Part shown: piece after piece, positions 57,822 through 64,000 of the stretch
Position numbering within the stretch: position 1 is the first letter of the stretch
Layout: every line of letters starts with the position of its first letter
Assembly (NCBI GenBank): GCA_040878345.1
Contig: JBBDML010000004.1
Location: forward strand, 98,074 to 162,073
Direction: 5' to 3'
Source of the DNA: ZC4RG35 sp040878345
GTDB lineage: Bacteria > Actinomycetota > Acidimicrobiia > Spongiisociales > ZC4RG35
Length of the DNA: 64,000 bases
The notes under the pieces: generated by a model
Seen by the model: only the letters and a program-made list of their open reading frames with translations
What the model was told of the DNA's origin: nothing
Database searches by the model: none
Translations under genes and position numbers: made by a program

Positions 57822-59696
57822 TCAACCCTCTATCCGCTCCAGGAGTGCCAGGACCTCATCGATCACCAGGTCGGCTCGGTCCCAGACCACCATGTGCATC
57901 CCGGTGCCATCGGCGACAACGGTCCGCGAGTCTGTCGACAGCCCGGCATAGAAGGCCAGACCGTCCTGCCAGAACTGGTTGGCGGCATATGCCCCATCGC
58001 CGTAGGTGTCCACAAACGGGTCATTGAGGAAGACCGCATCCGGGTCTTGACCGATGACGACGAGCGGTGTGGCGCCGAAGTCGCCGAGGCCCGCCGACAC
58101 TGCGGCGTCTAGGTCGGCTCCTTCGGGTGCGCCGTCTGGGTCCTCTCCTGCCGCCACGATGACCGACGTCAGGAACTCATTCCAGCCCACCGGGACCGGG
58201 TCGACCATGAGGATGCCGACAACGTTGTCTCGACCTTCTGCGAACAGCCGGGTGGCATGGACACCGTCCCCGGCGGTGACCACCAGGAGTGGGCCGCTGA
58301 TTCCAGCGCCGTCGAGGGCCGATGCCAGGTCGGTGGCTCGATCACTGGGGGTCTGGTCTGTCGGCTCACCACCGAGGTACCCGTGGGCACACACTTGGCT
58401 TCCCTGGTTGGACAACTCGGCCTGGATCACCGACCACGACCCGGGGCCGATCCATTGGGGTGGCTCGAGGATGATGATGGGCCCTGTGAAGTCGTCAGGA
58501 CCGGTGCAGAGCAATCGATGATCGGTGTCGACCTGGTCGACAAGAGTCTCCCCGGCCTCGATGAGGTTTGCGCTGGTATCGACCCGGGCCAGGAGACCGG
58601 GGTGGAAGAAGTCGAGCCAGATCGACCCGTCGGCCACGGTGATGCCCCCGGTCTTGCCCGGCATGGGGTAACGCGATGTCTCTCTGGTATCCGGGTCGAC
58701 CCGGACCAGGAGATGATCGATGTATGAGATCACCCACAGATAGCCGTCATGTTCGACCATCCCATGAAGACCAGGCCCGATCACAAGGGGCAAGAGCTCG
58801 CCGTCGCTGGGATCAAAGCGGAGCAGGGTGGTCCGGCTCGCCGGGCCCTCCCCGGTCATGAGCCAGATGTACCCGCCCGCCTCGGTGAGCGAGGATGCGT
58901 CGATCACGTCGACCGGGTTGCCCTTCTCGTCGATGATGCTCGTATCGACCCTTCGGGGGATCACCAGTTCGCCCCGGGTCCCATCTTCGGACAGACTGCT
59001 GATGTCCCCGGTCGCCGGGTTGGCGACCCACAGATACCCCATCGCCTGTCCTTTGACCGACCCTGGCCCGGCGGGAGTCAGCTCACCGTCGGCGGTGATG
59101 GTGAAGAGCTCACCCTGGTCGTTGCTGACCCAGAGACGGTCGTCGAACCATGCGGACCGATGCCACGGCGAGCCTTCGATCGGGATCACCAGGTCGACCG
59201 TCCCGGAGTCGGGGTCGAACCGGAGCACCTCCCCGTCGTTGTCATATGACAGGAGCCAGACGAACCCGCCACCGGGGATGACCCCTTCGACATAGCTGTC
59301 GATGGTGTAGGTCTCCAGGATGGAGCCCGTGGTGGCATCGATGTGATGGAGCTGGTTGGAGAGAGCGGCCATGACCCAGATCGAGTCACCGTCAACACCC
59401 ACGGTGGAGACCCCGGCGCCGACGGGGATCACCTTCTCGATCCCTGGAGTGTTGAGGATCCCGTCGTAGGCCGGGGCAAAGATGGAGGGAGGCTCCTCCC
59501 TGAGGAGCATGGGAAGGGCTATCGCCGCAGCCACCATGGCTGCCACCGCAACCACCAGCCACGGGCGGGAAGGTCGTTTTCGGGCCGGCTCCAAAGAAGT
59601 GGTGATCCCGATCCGGTCATCGACCTTCGCCCGAAGCCGCGCCCCGTCTATCTCGATGTTGGCGGCGGGGTCGGCGTGCTGCAGCAACTCGATCAT
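57822..59696 (-). CDS. Membrane-anchored beta-propeller fused to a degenerate alpha/beta-hydrolase domain
   Basis: A 624-residue protein coupled to an ECF sigma factor. The cytosolic N-terminus (about 1-45; LLQHADPAANIEID) resembles N-termini of actinobacterial sigma-associated proteins. A membrane helix spans about 46-65. An extracytoplasmic propeller (about 70-405) follows, with repeated G-x-x-W-V/L segments. The last part (about 410-624) aligns with alpha/beta-hydrolases, but the GHSxGG nucleophile elbow is replaced by TAGDGVHATR, so serine is absent and activity is unlikely. It may be an anti-sigma-type sensor. The ATG overlaps the sigma stop as ATGA. Confidence 0.75.
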   Translation of the reverse strand: MIELLQHADPAANIEIDGARLRAKVDDRIGITTSLEPARKRPSRPWLVVAVAAMVAAAIALPMLLREEPPSIFAPAYDGILNTPGIEKVIPVGAGVSTVGVDGDSIWVMAALSNQLHHIDATTGSILETYTIDSYVEGVIPGGGFVWLLSYDNDGEVLRFDPDSGTVDLVIPIEGSPWHRSAWFDDRLWVSNDQGELFTITADGELTPAGPGSVKGQAMGYLWVANPATGDISSLSEDGTRGELVIPRRVDTSIIDEKGNPVDVIDASSLTEAGGYIWLMTGEGPASRTTLLRFDPSDGELLPLVIGPGLHGMVEHDGYLWVISYIDHLLVRVDPDTRETSRYPMPGKTGGITVADGSIWLDFFHPGLLARVDTSANLIEAGETLVDQVDTDHRLLCTGPDDFTGPIIILEPPQWIGPGSWSVIQAELSNQGSQVCAHGYLGGEPTDQTPSDRATDLASALDGAGISGPLLVVTAGDGVHATRLFAEGRDNVVGILMVDPVPVGWNEFLTSVIVAAGEDPDGAPEGADLDAAVSAGLGDFGATPLVVIGQDPDAVFLNDPFVDTYGDGAYAANQFWQDGLAFYAGLSTDSRTVVADGTGMHMVVWDRADLVIDEVLALLERIEG

Positions 59697-60250
59697 GCGG
59701 AGGCCTCCTTGGTGGTCACCGGACGGGGCTCCGGCCCTAGCCGGTCGTATCTGTCTCTGAGCCTCATGCGAGCCCGGTGGATGCGCTGGTCGACCGCGTT
59801 CTCCTTGATCCCGAGCACGTGGGCGATCTCGCTCCTGGTCAGCCCGTCCCATGTCGTGAGACGGAGCAGGTCCTGATCGGAGCCGCTCAGCGAGGAGAGG
59901 GCGGCGAGGACTCGGGCATCGACATCGGCTCCGGTGACAACGTCGGGCTCACCGGTGCTCCTGGTCTCGAGGAGCCTCTTCAGCAGCCCCTGCCGTCGCC
60001 GTCTGGATCGATAATGGTTCCCGACCACTCGCTGCGCCACCCCGTACAGCCAGGCCCGGTCGTCGACGCCACTTGGCATGCCATCGATCCTTCGCCAGGC
60101 CACGGCAAAGACCTCGGCGGTGGCGTCCTCGGCGTCGTCGACCCCCAGTCGACGGATGCAGAAGCGATAGATCTCCTGATAATGGGCGTCGAACAACGGG
60201 TCGAAGCGTTGGCTGATATCGACGTGCTCTCTGGCGCCGGCTGTGGACAC
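59693..60250 (-). CDS. ECF-type sigma factor
   Basis: A 185-residue RNA polymerase sigma factor. Region 2 includes YRFCIRRLGVDDAEDATAEVFAVAWRRI, and region 4 TTWDGLTRSEIAHVLGIKENAVDQRIHRAR recognises the -35. It starts with GTG at 60250 after AAAGGA and a TAGCAT at 60273-60268. It is ATGA-coupled to the propeller fusion, its likely regulator, and lies upstream of a 49-bp palindrome. The regulon is unknown. Confidence 0.88.
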   Translation of the reverse strand: MSTAGAREHVDISQRFDPLFDAHYQEIYRFCIRRLGVDDAEDATAEVFAVAWRRIDGMPSGVDDRAWLYGVAQRVVGNHYRSRRRRQGLLKRLLETRSTGEPDVVTGADVDARVLAALSSLSGSDQDLLRLTTWDGLTRSEIAHVLGIKENAVDQRIHRARMRLRDRYDRLGPEPRPVTTKEASA

Positions 60251-60267
60251 TGCTTCCTTTCCGCAAT

Positions 60268-60273
60268 GCTAAG
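60268..60273 (-). promoter_or_regulatory. Predicted -10 element of the ECF sigma gene at 60250
   Basis: TAGCAT on the minus strand, about 17 bases before the GTG; a Shine-Dalgarno AAAGGA lies between them, so this transcript would carry a leader. Confidence 0.35.
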
Positions 60274-60332
60274 TGTCCGCGTGGATGCCGTTGCTTACAC
60301 CCCTCGAGGGGGGGCCCCCAGGGTCACGAAGG

Positions 60333-60381
60333 GTTCTGTGCGGATCTGTGGTGGAGGGGACGCAACAGATCCGCACAGAAC
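60333..60381. repeat. 49-bp palindromic element, copy 3
   Basis: The same length and outer arms as the two copies at 16.6 kb. Its arms pair over 17 bp (GTTCTGTGCGGATCTGT with ACAGATCCGCACAGAAC). The centre keeps GGAGGGG but otherwise differs. It is in the gap between the lipoprotein stop and the sigma gene start. Confidence 0.85.
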
Positions 60382-60425
60382 GGGCAGTCGACGGGTTCAG
60401 TCCCGGTAGGGGCCCTGACGCCGGA

Positions 60426-60971
60426 TCAGTAGTCGTCTCCATAGTCGACGGGAGTGCGACCTTCTCCGGAGCCGCCCTGAGCCGCTTCAGGGCCACCAAT
60501 CATCGCCCCGTCGGCGCCGACCACGAACCAGACCCCGCCAAAGCCTTGGCCCAGGGTGTCACCTGGGGCGGTGTCCGGTGTGTAGATGTACAAGGGTTGG
60601 CCATCGAGGGTGAGCTGGCTGGCTCCGTCGGTTCGGGTGGTGCTCCCGAACAACGAGGCATCGAGGCCGGAGCCAATCGGGGCGTCGGCCGGGACCGATG
60701 GCCAGAGAGCGGCGCAGTCGTCGTAGCAGGTGCTCTCACCCTCGGTGTCCTGGGTGAACACATACATGGTGCGCCCGTCGGGGTCGACGAGGATCGTCCC
60801 CAGATCGGTGTTGGCGGTGGTGACACCGTCCCCGCCGGCTGGCGCGCTCGACCCGGGACCTGTGGTCCCCTGAGGGGCCGTGGTGCCCCCGCCGTCATCG
60901 CCCCCGGCGCATGCCGACACCACCAAGAGCCCGGCCGCCATCAGGGCGGTTGTCCCTCGTCTCAGCATCAA
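60426..60971 (-). CDS. Lipoprotein with Yx(F/Y)xxD repeats (COG4315-like)
   Basis: A 181-residue predicted lipoprotein; the lipobox is VVSAC (Cys21). YVFTQD and YIYTPD are the two signature motifs of the COG4315-type secreted family, and CYDDCAALWPS is another conserved segment. The family is common beside ECF sigma genes in actinobacteria; its function is not established. A Shine-Dalgarno GAAGGAG precedes the start, where two adjacent ATG codons are possible. The 49-bp element lies after its stop. Confidence 0.82.
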   Translation of the reverse strand: MMLRRGTTALMAAGLLVVSACAGGDDGGGTTAPQGTTGPGSSAPAGGDGVTTANTDLGTILVDPDGRTMYVFTQDTEGESTCYDDCAALWPSVPADAPIGSGLDASLFGSTTRTDGASQLTLDGQPLYIYTPDTAPGDTLGQGFGGVWFVVGADGAMIGGPEAAQGGSGEGRTPVDYGDDY

Positions 60972-61057
60972 TCACTCCTTCGGAAGTCCCTCCCCTATAC
61001 GCCACAACCCGGGTGGCGGTTCGCGTACATGTCAGGAGACCTGGCAGAATCGCGGGC

Positions 61058-61576
61058 TTGGATCGAGAGGTTCTCGAGCAGTTCCGCGTCGGAGACGAGT
61101 CGGCGGTGAAAGCGGTCTACGACCGTTATGGCGGCCCGGTGTTCTCCTTGTCGATGAGCATCCTCAGGGACACTGCCCTGGCGGCGGACGCCACCCAGCA
61201 AACCTTCGTCAAGGCGTGGCAAGCCGGCTCCACCTACGACCCTGACCGGAGCTTCGGGCCCTGGATATTCGCCATCGCCCGGCGCACCGCCATCGACATG
61301 TACCGGCGGCGGGCCCGCACCATCGTGGGCCGGCAGGTGGAGGTGGTCTCCATCGGCCCGGGCCTGGAGACGATCTGGGAGGTCTTCGAGGTGCGCCTGG
61401 CCCTCGACCAGCTCCCCGACGACGAACGGCAGGTGGTGAGGTTGAGCCACTTCGACGGGCTAACCCATCGCGAGATCGCAGAGTTCCTCGGGATCCCTGT
61501 TGGGACGGTGAAGTCCCGCTCCCATCGCGCCCATCAGAGGCTGCTGGGGTTGCTTCGTCATCTGGAGGAGACATGA
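61058..61576 (+). CDS. ECF-type sigma factor, second
   Basis: A 172-residue sigma factor. Region 2 (DATQQTFVKAWQ, FGPWIFAIARRTAIDMYRRR) and region 4 (LTHREIAEFLGIPVGTVKSRSHRAHQRL) are clear. The start is uncertain: TTG at 61058 gives LDREVLEQFRVGDES, a normal ECF N-terminus, while the frame is open to 60911. A putative anti-sigma gene follows 46 bases after its stop, a standard pairing. Confidence 0.85.
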   Translation: MDREVLEQFRVGDESAVKAVYDRYGGPVFSLSMSILRDTALAADATQQTFVKAWQAGSTYDPDRSFGPWIFAIARRTAIDMYRRRARTIVGRQVEVVSIGPGLETIWEVFEVRLALDQLPDDERQVVRLSHFDGLTHREIAEFLGIPVGTVKSRSHRAHQRLLGLLRHLEET

Positions 61577-61622
61577 GCCCCGAGAACCGGCGTGGTCCCT
61601 CAGGCGTAGAGAGAGCGGTGTG

Positions 61623-62249
61623 ATGTCCACGGAAGATCCCCGCCTTCGTTATCTGGAGCTCGGGTCCGGCGACCCCGTGCCGGGCCACGAGAATCTGGAC
61701 TTGATTCGACATGCCCTCTCCGATGAGGCGGTGTGGGCCGATCTGCCGGAGGGAGTCGTCGAAGGGCTTCTGACCGCAGTGGGCTCCGGGTCGAGCGTGC
61801 CCGTCGCCACCCGCCGTCGCTGGCCCAGCGTCGCCCTTGTCGGGGCGGCTGCGGCCCTGTTGCTGGTCGTCCTGGGGGTTTCTGGGCTGTTGGATCGGCC
61901 ACCCGATCCCGAGCTGGTGGTGGCCCTCGAGGGCACCGACCTGGCGAGGGGGGCCGTGGGGGCGGCCTCCCTCCGTTCGACCCCATCCGGGTGGTGGATC
62001 CGCCTCGAGGTCGAAGGGCTCCGCCCGGCCCCGGCTGACAGCTATTACGAAGGCTGGGTGTGGGGCCAGGGCGAGGGTGTCAGCATCGGCACCTTCCACC
62101 TACGGGGTGGCAGCGAGCCGGTGATCCTCTGGTCGGGGGTCGACATTGCCGAGTATCCGTCGATTCGAGTCACCCTGGAGGACGAGGGTGACGGTCCCCA
62201 GGCGTCGGACCGGGTGGTCATGGAGGGCGAGGTGACCGACACCGGCTGA
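61623..62249 (+). CDS. Probable anti-sigma factor (RskA-like membrane protein)
   Basis: A 208-residue protein with a cytosolic N-terminal part, one membrane helix (about 68-90) and an extracytoplasmic beta-rich domain. The outside domain (SYYEGWVWGQGEG to GTFHLRGG) resembles the C-terminal domain of RskA-type anti-sigma-K factors. There is no HxxxCxxC zinc motif. Position directly after an ECF sigma gene supports the anti-sigma role. A GTG three bases upstream could be the start instead. Confidence in function is moderate. Confidence 0.68.
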   Translation: MSTEDPRLRYLELGSGDPVPGHENLDLIRHALSDEAVWADLPEGVVEGLLTAVGSGSSVPVATRRRWPSVALVGAAAALLLVVLGVSGLLDRPPDPELVVALEGTDLARGAVGAASLRSTPSGWWIRLEVEGLRPAPADSYYEGWVWGQGEGVSIGTFHLRGGSEPVILWSGVDIAEYPSIRVTLEDEGDGPQASDRVVMEGEVTDTG

Positions 62250-62254
62250 GGACC

Positions 62255-63337
62255 TCAGCCCTGGTGGAGCGGAATCCAGACTCGGAACACGGTCATGCCG
62301 TGCTCCCTCGAGTAGGTGAGCTGACCTCCCATCAGATTGGCGAGCTCGGTCGCTACCAACAGACCCATCCCCATTCTCTCGGAGGTGCCCGGTTCCCCCC
62401 TGGCCACGAATCGGGAGAAGAGCCCGTCCTCCATCCAGGTCGGCACCCCCGGGCCCCGATCCCTCACTGCCAGGACCGCCCGCTCTCCATCGGCCGACAC
62501 CTCGACGGACACCGGCTCAGCCCCATGCGACAGCGCATTGCTCAGGAGGTTGCGCACTATCTGGCGGAACCGTGCCGGGTCGCCGATACCGGTGATGCCC
62601 TTTTCACCGGTGATCATCACCTTGGCGCCACGGTCGCCGATCGACTCGATGACCTGGGAGGCGTTGGCGGTCAGATTGACCGGGAGGCTGACCACCCGCA
62701 TGTCGCCGATCTCGGTCCTGGCGATGGCGAGGAGGTCCTCGACTATGCCAGCCAGATCCCACGCCCGATCGGTCATGTGCTCGACCATGGCGGCTCTGGT
62801 GGCGTCGTCGAGCTCGGTGTCGGGACGGGAGAGCATGTCGGCATATGCGACCACTGCCGTCAGCGGCGCCCGAAGCTGATGGCTGACGGTCTCGAGGAAG
62901 CTGCTCTTGTCACGGACGATCTCCATTACCGCGTGCTCGGCGCGGCGACGAACGGTGAAGTCCTGGAAGTAGAGGAGGACCCGCGGGGTGGTGCGCAGCT
63001 GCATCGCCACCACCTTGTACAGCCCGGAGCCGATCTCGACCTCCCCATCCGCGGCCCCGGCGTTGCCGGCGGTCTCGACCAGGTGCTCGACGAGCTGGAG
63101 CGTCTCGCCGTCGAAGAGGTCGGCCAGGGAGTGGCCCGGCTCGGGAATCCGGCCGAAGACCGAGGTGTCGGGGCGGCTCACCTCAGTGACCTGTCCCCCG
63201 GCGTCCACCTGAAGGATCACCTCGGGCAGGTTGGACAGGACCTCTCGGTACGTCGAGCTCTCGTCGCGCTTTGACAACTTCACTCCCTGGGAACTTTCCG
63301 ACAGTCTGCCCGCAGACCGCCTGCGTGTCGATGTCAC
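62255..63337 (-). CDS. PAS-domain histidine kinase
   Basis: A 360-residue cytosolic kinase without a membrane helix. A PAS domain occupies about residues 30-130, the HisKA has His153 in TVSHQLRAPL, and the ATPase domain has VRNLLSNALSHG and RDRGPGVP. Its GTG overlaps the stop of the TOPRIM gene as GTGA, so translation is coupled. No response regulator is present. It converges with the anti-sigma gene across five bases. A downstream GTG at 63283 is a possible alternative start. Confidence 0.82.
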   Translation of the reverse strand: MTSTRRRSAGRLSESSQGVKLSKRDESSTYREVLSNLPEVILQVDAGGQVTEVSRPDTSVFGRIPEPGHSLADLFDGETLQLVEHLVETAGNAGAADGEVEIGSGLYKVVAMQLRTTPRVLLYFQDFTVRRRAEHAVMEIVRDKSSFLETVSHQLRAPLTAVVAYADMLSRPDTELDDATRAAMVEHMTDRAWDLAGIVEDLLAIARTEIGDMRVVSLPVNLTANASQVIESIGDRGAKVMITGEKGITGIGDPARFRQIVRNLLSNALSHGAEPVSVEVSADGERAVLAVRDRGPGVPTWMEDGLFSRFVARGEPGTSERMGMGLLVATELANLMGGQLTYSREHGMTVFRVWIPLHQG

Positions 63338-63990
63338 ACCGAGGCGAGCACCCCGTCGAGGGGTCGTGGTATCGATGCCAGGTCGACTGCCTCGACCAGC
63401 AAACGGGCGTAGTGGACCTTTCGGCCGGCCCGGGTGCCCATGAACCGCCGGAGCTGGGCGTCTCTTGCCCGCTCTCTCTGTGCCGGCTGTTTCTGCATGA
63501 GCCGGAATGTCCCCATCTCACCTTGAGCCTCGATAACAGCCTCCACCCGATCGGTACCAAGGGCCCGGATCAACTCATCCTCGAGGTCGGCGACACACAC
63601 GAAGAAACCGAGGTCCTCCATCGCCGGGCGGTCGAGATCTGAGCCGACACCGGACCGTTCCAGACCTCGTCGGAAATCACCCTCCTCTCCCACGTCGCAG
63701 AGACCAGCCAATTTCACGTCAAAACCTGAAGGGCCCAGAAGGTCGAGATAATGGCCGATGGTGGTGGCTCCTCCCATGGGCACGATGAGAACGCCCTCGG
63801 CCTCGAGGTTCCGACCCCGACGCTCGGCCAACGCCTCCAACGCGTTCTGGTCGCTGGCACCTTCGACGAGGACGATCGCATCCGGATCCGCCGCGTCAGC
63901 CAGCTTCATGGCCAGCTCTCCCAGCGCCGGGGTTCGCCAATCAGCCGCCCCCGAAAGGGCGTTGGCCGGGACTGCCTGCTCCTGTTCCAT
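63334..63990 (-). CDS. TOPRIM-domain protein, OLD-nuclease-like
   Basis: A 218-residue protein whose main part (about residues 37-150) is a TOPRIM domain related to the nuclease domain of OLD-family proteins. LVEGASDQNALEALA holds the catalytic glutamate (Glu43), and CDVGEEGDF the acidic metal site (Asp99, with Glu102). No ATPase domain is attached. The ATG at 63988-63990 is inside the window. It is GTGA-coupled to the PAS kinase gene that follows. The function is not known; a standalone nuclease or nucleotidyl transferase is possible. Confidence 0.75.
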   Translation of the reverse strand: MEQEQAVPANALSGAADWRTPALGELAMKLADAADPDAIVLVEGASDQNALEALAERRGRNLEAEGVLIVPMGGATTIGHYLDLLGPSGFDVKLAGLCDVGEEGDFRRGLERSGVGSDLDRPAMEDLGFFVCVADLEDELIRALGTDRVEAVIEAQGEMGTFRLMQKQPAQRERARDAQLRRFMGTRAGRKVHYARLLVEAVDLASIPRPLDGVLASV

Positions 63991-64000
63991 CGGTCAGAGC

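Noticed and set aside
60301..60319. Short palindromes CCCTCGAGGG and GGGGGCCCCC before the third 49-bp element
   Set aside because: Such short GC palindromes are expected by chance at this base composition; no separate element was called.
1..64000. tRNA, rRNA, CRISPR and prophage signals across the whole window
   Set aside because: No gap is large enough for rRNA, no repeat-spacer pattern was found, no tRNA cloverleaf was recognised by eye, and no phage or transposase gene is present; small RNA genes could be missed without a covariance search.

Overview
The window is 64 kb of high-GC bacterial DNA in which genes are packed almost edge to edge. No gap between genes exceeds about 175 bases, 4-base ATGA or GTGA stop/start overlaps are common, and GTG and TTG starts are frequent. 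The gene content fits a free-living aerobic actinobacterium, with Acidimicrobiia-like lineages a reasonable guess at low confidence. Supporting content includes separate PurS/PurQ/PurL subunits, a glutamine synthetase with an adenylylation tyrosine, an LCP ligase, an ATP-type group III phosphofructokinase, several ECF sigma factors, and CtaG/SCO copper-oxidase assembly genes. No rRNA, tRNA, CRISPR array, prophage or insertion sequence was seen.

Layout. 1-0.6 kb: end of an adenine/adenosine deaminase. 0.6-9.5 kb: minus-strand purine genes (purC-purS-purQ-purL, then pfkA, mobA, purF, purM and a thioesterase). 9.6-11.8 kb: CBS/BON protein, PaaI-type thioesterase and LCP ligase on the plus strand. 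11.8-22.7 kb: purB, a YcaQ-like DNA glycosylase, a TPR protein, an acyl-CoA dehydrogenase, purE, an MFS exporter, an EamA exporter, purD, purA and corA. With the first cluster, this gives purA, B, C, D, E, F, L, M, Q and S in one 21-kb stretch; purN, purH and purK are absent. 22.8-28.7 kb: glnA, a dienelactone hydrolase, an SDR/QueA-like pair behind a possible MerR-type operator, two single-pass membrane proteins and an Nfu N-domain protein. 28.7-37.1 kb: one plus-strand operon with hydantoinase/oxoprolinase A and B subunits flanking an AlkD-like gene, then glcD, glcE, glcF and a membrane protein. 37.1-43.0 kb: GNAT protein, argS, a fused branched-chain 2-oxoacid dehydrogenase E1 and a leucine/valine dehydrogenase, which together form the first steps of branched-chain amino-acid catabolism. 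43.0-51.8 kb: an unknown protein, a methyltransferase, a SulP-STAS-cNMP transporter, a GMC oxidoreductase, a lipoprotein and an unusual FtsH-like protease. 51.8-64.0 kb: an envelope and signalling region with further lipoproteins, two histidine kinases without response regulators, SCO-CtaG-Lgt, two ECF sigma modules, and a TOPRIM protein coupled to a PAS kinase.

Non-coding signals. Three copies of a 49-bp palindromic element lie between genes (two identical in tandem at 16.6 kb, one at 60.3 kb). Two clusters of a 7-bp repeat built on GGTACC sit beside pfkA and argS. Many uncoupled genes have a TANNNT hexamer 6-11 bases before the start codon and no Shine-Dalgarno sequence, which predicts widespread leaderless transcription.

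The most unusual loci are the sigma factor coupled to a membrane beta-propeller/degenerate hydrolase fusion (57.8-60.3 kb), the TOPRIM-histidine kinase pair (62.3-64.0 kb), the FtsH-like protease with an enlarged ATPase domain (49.5-51.8 kb), and the AlkD-like gene inside the hydantoinase operon (30.6 kb).
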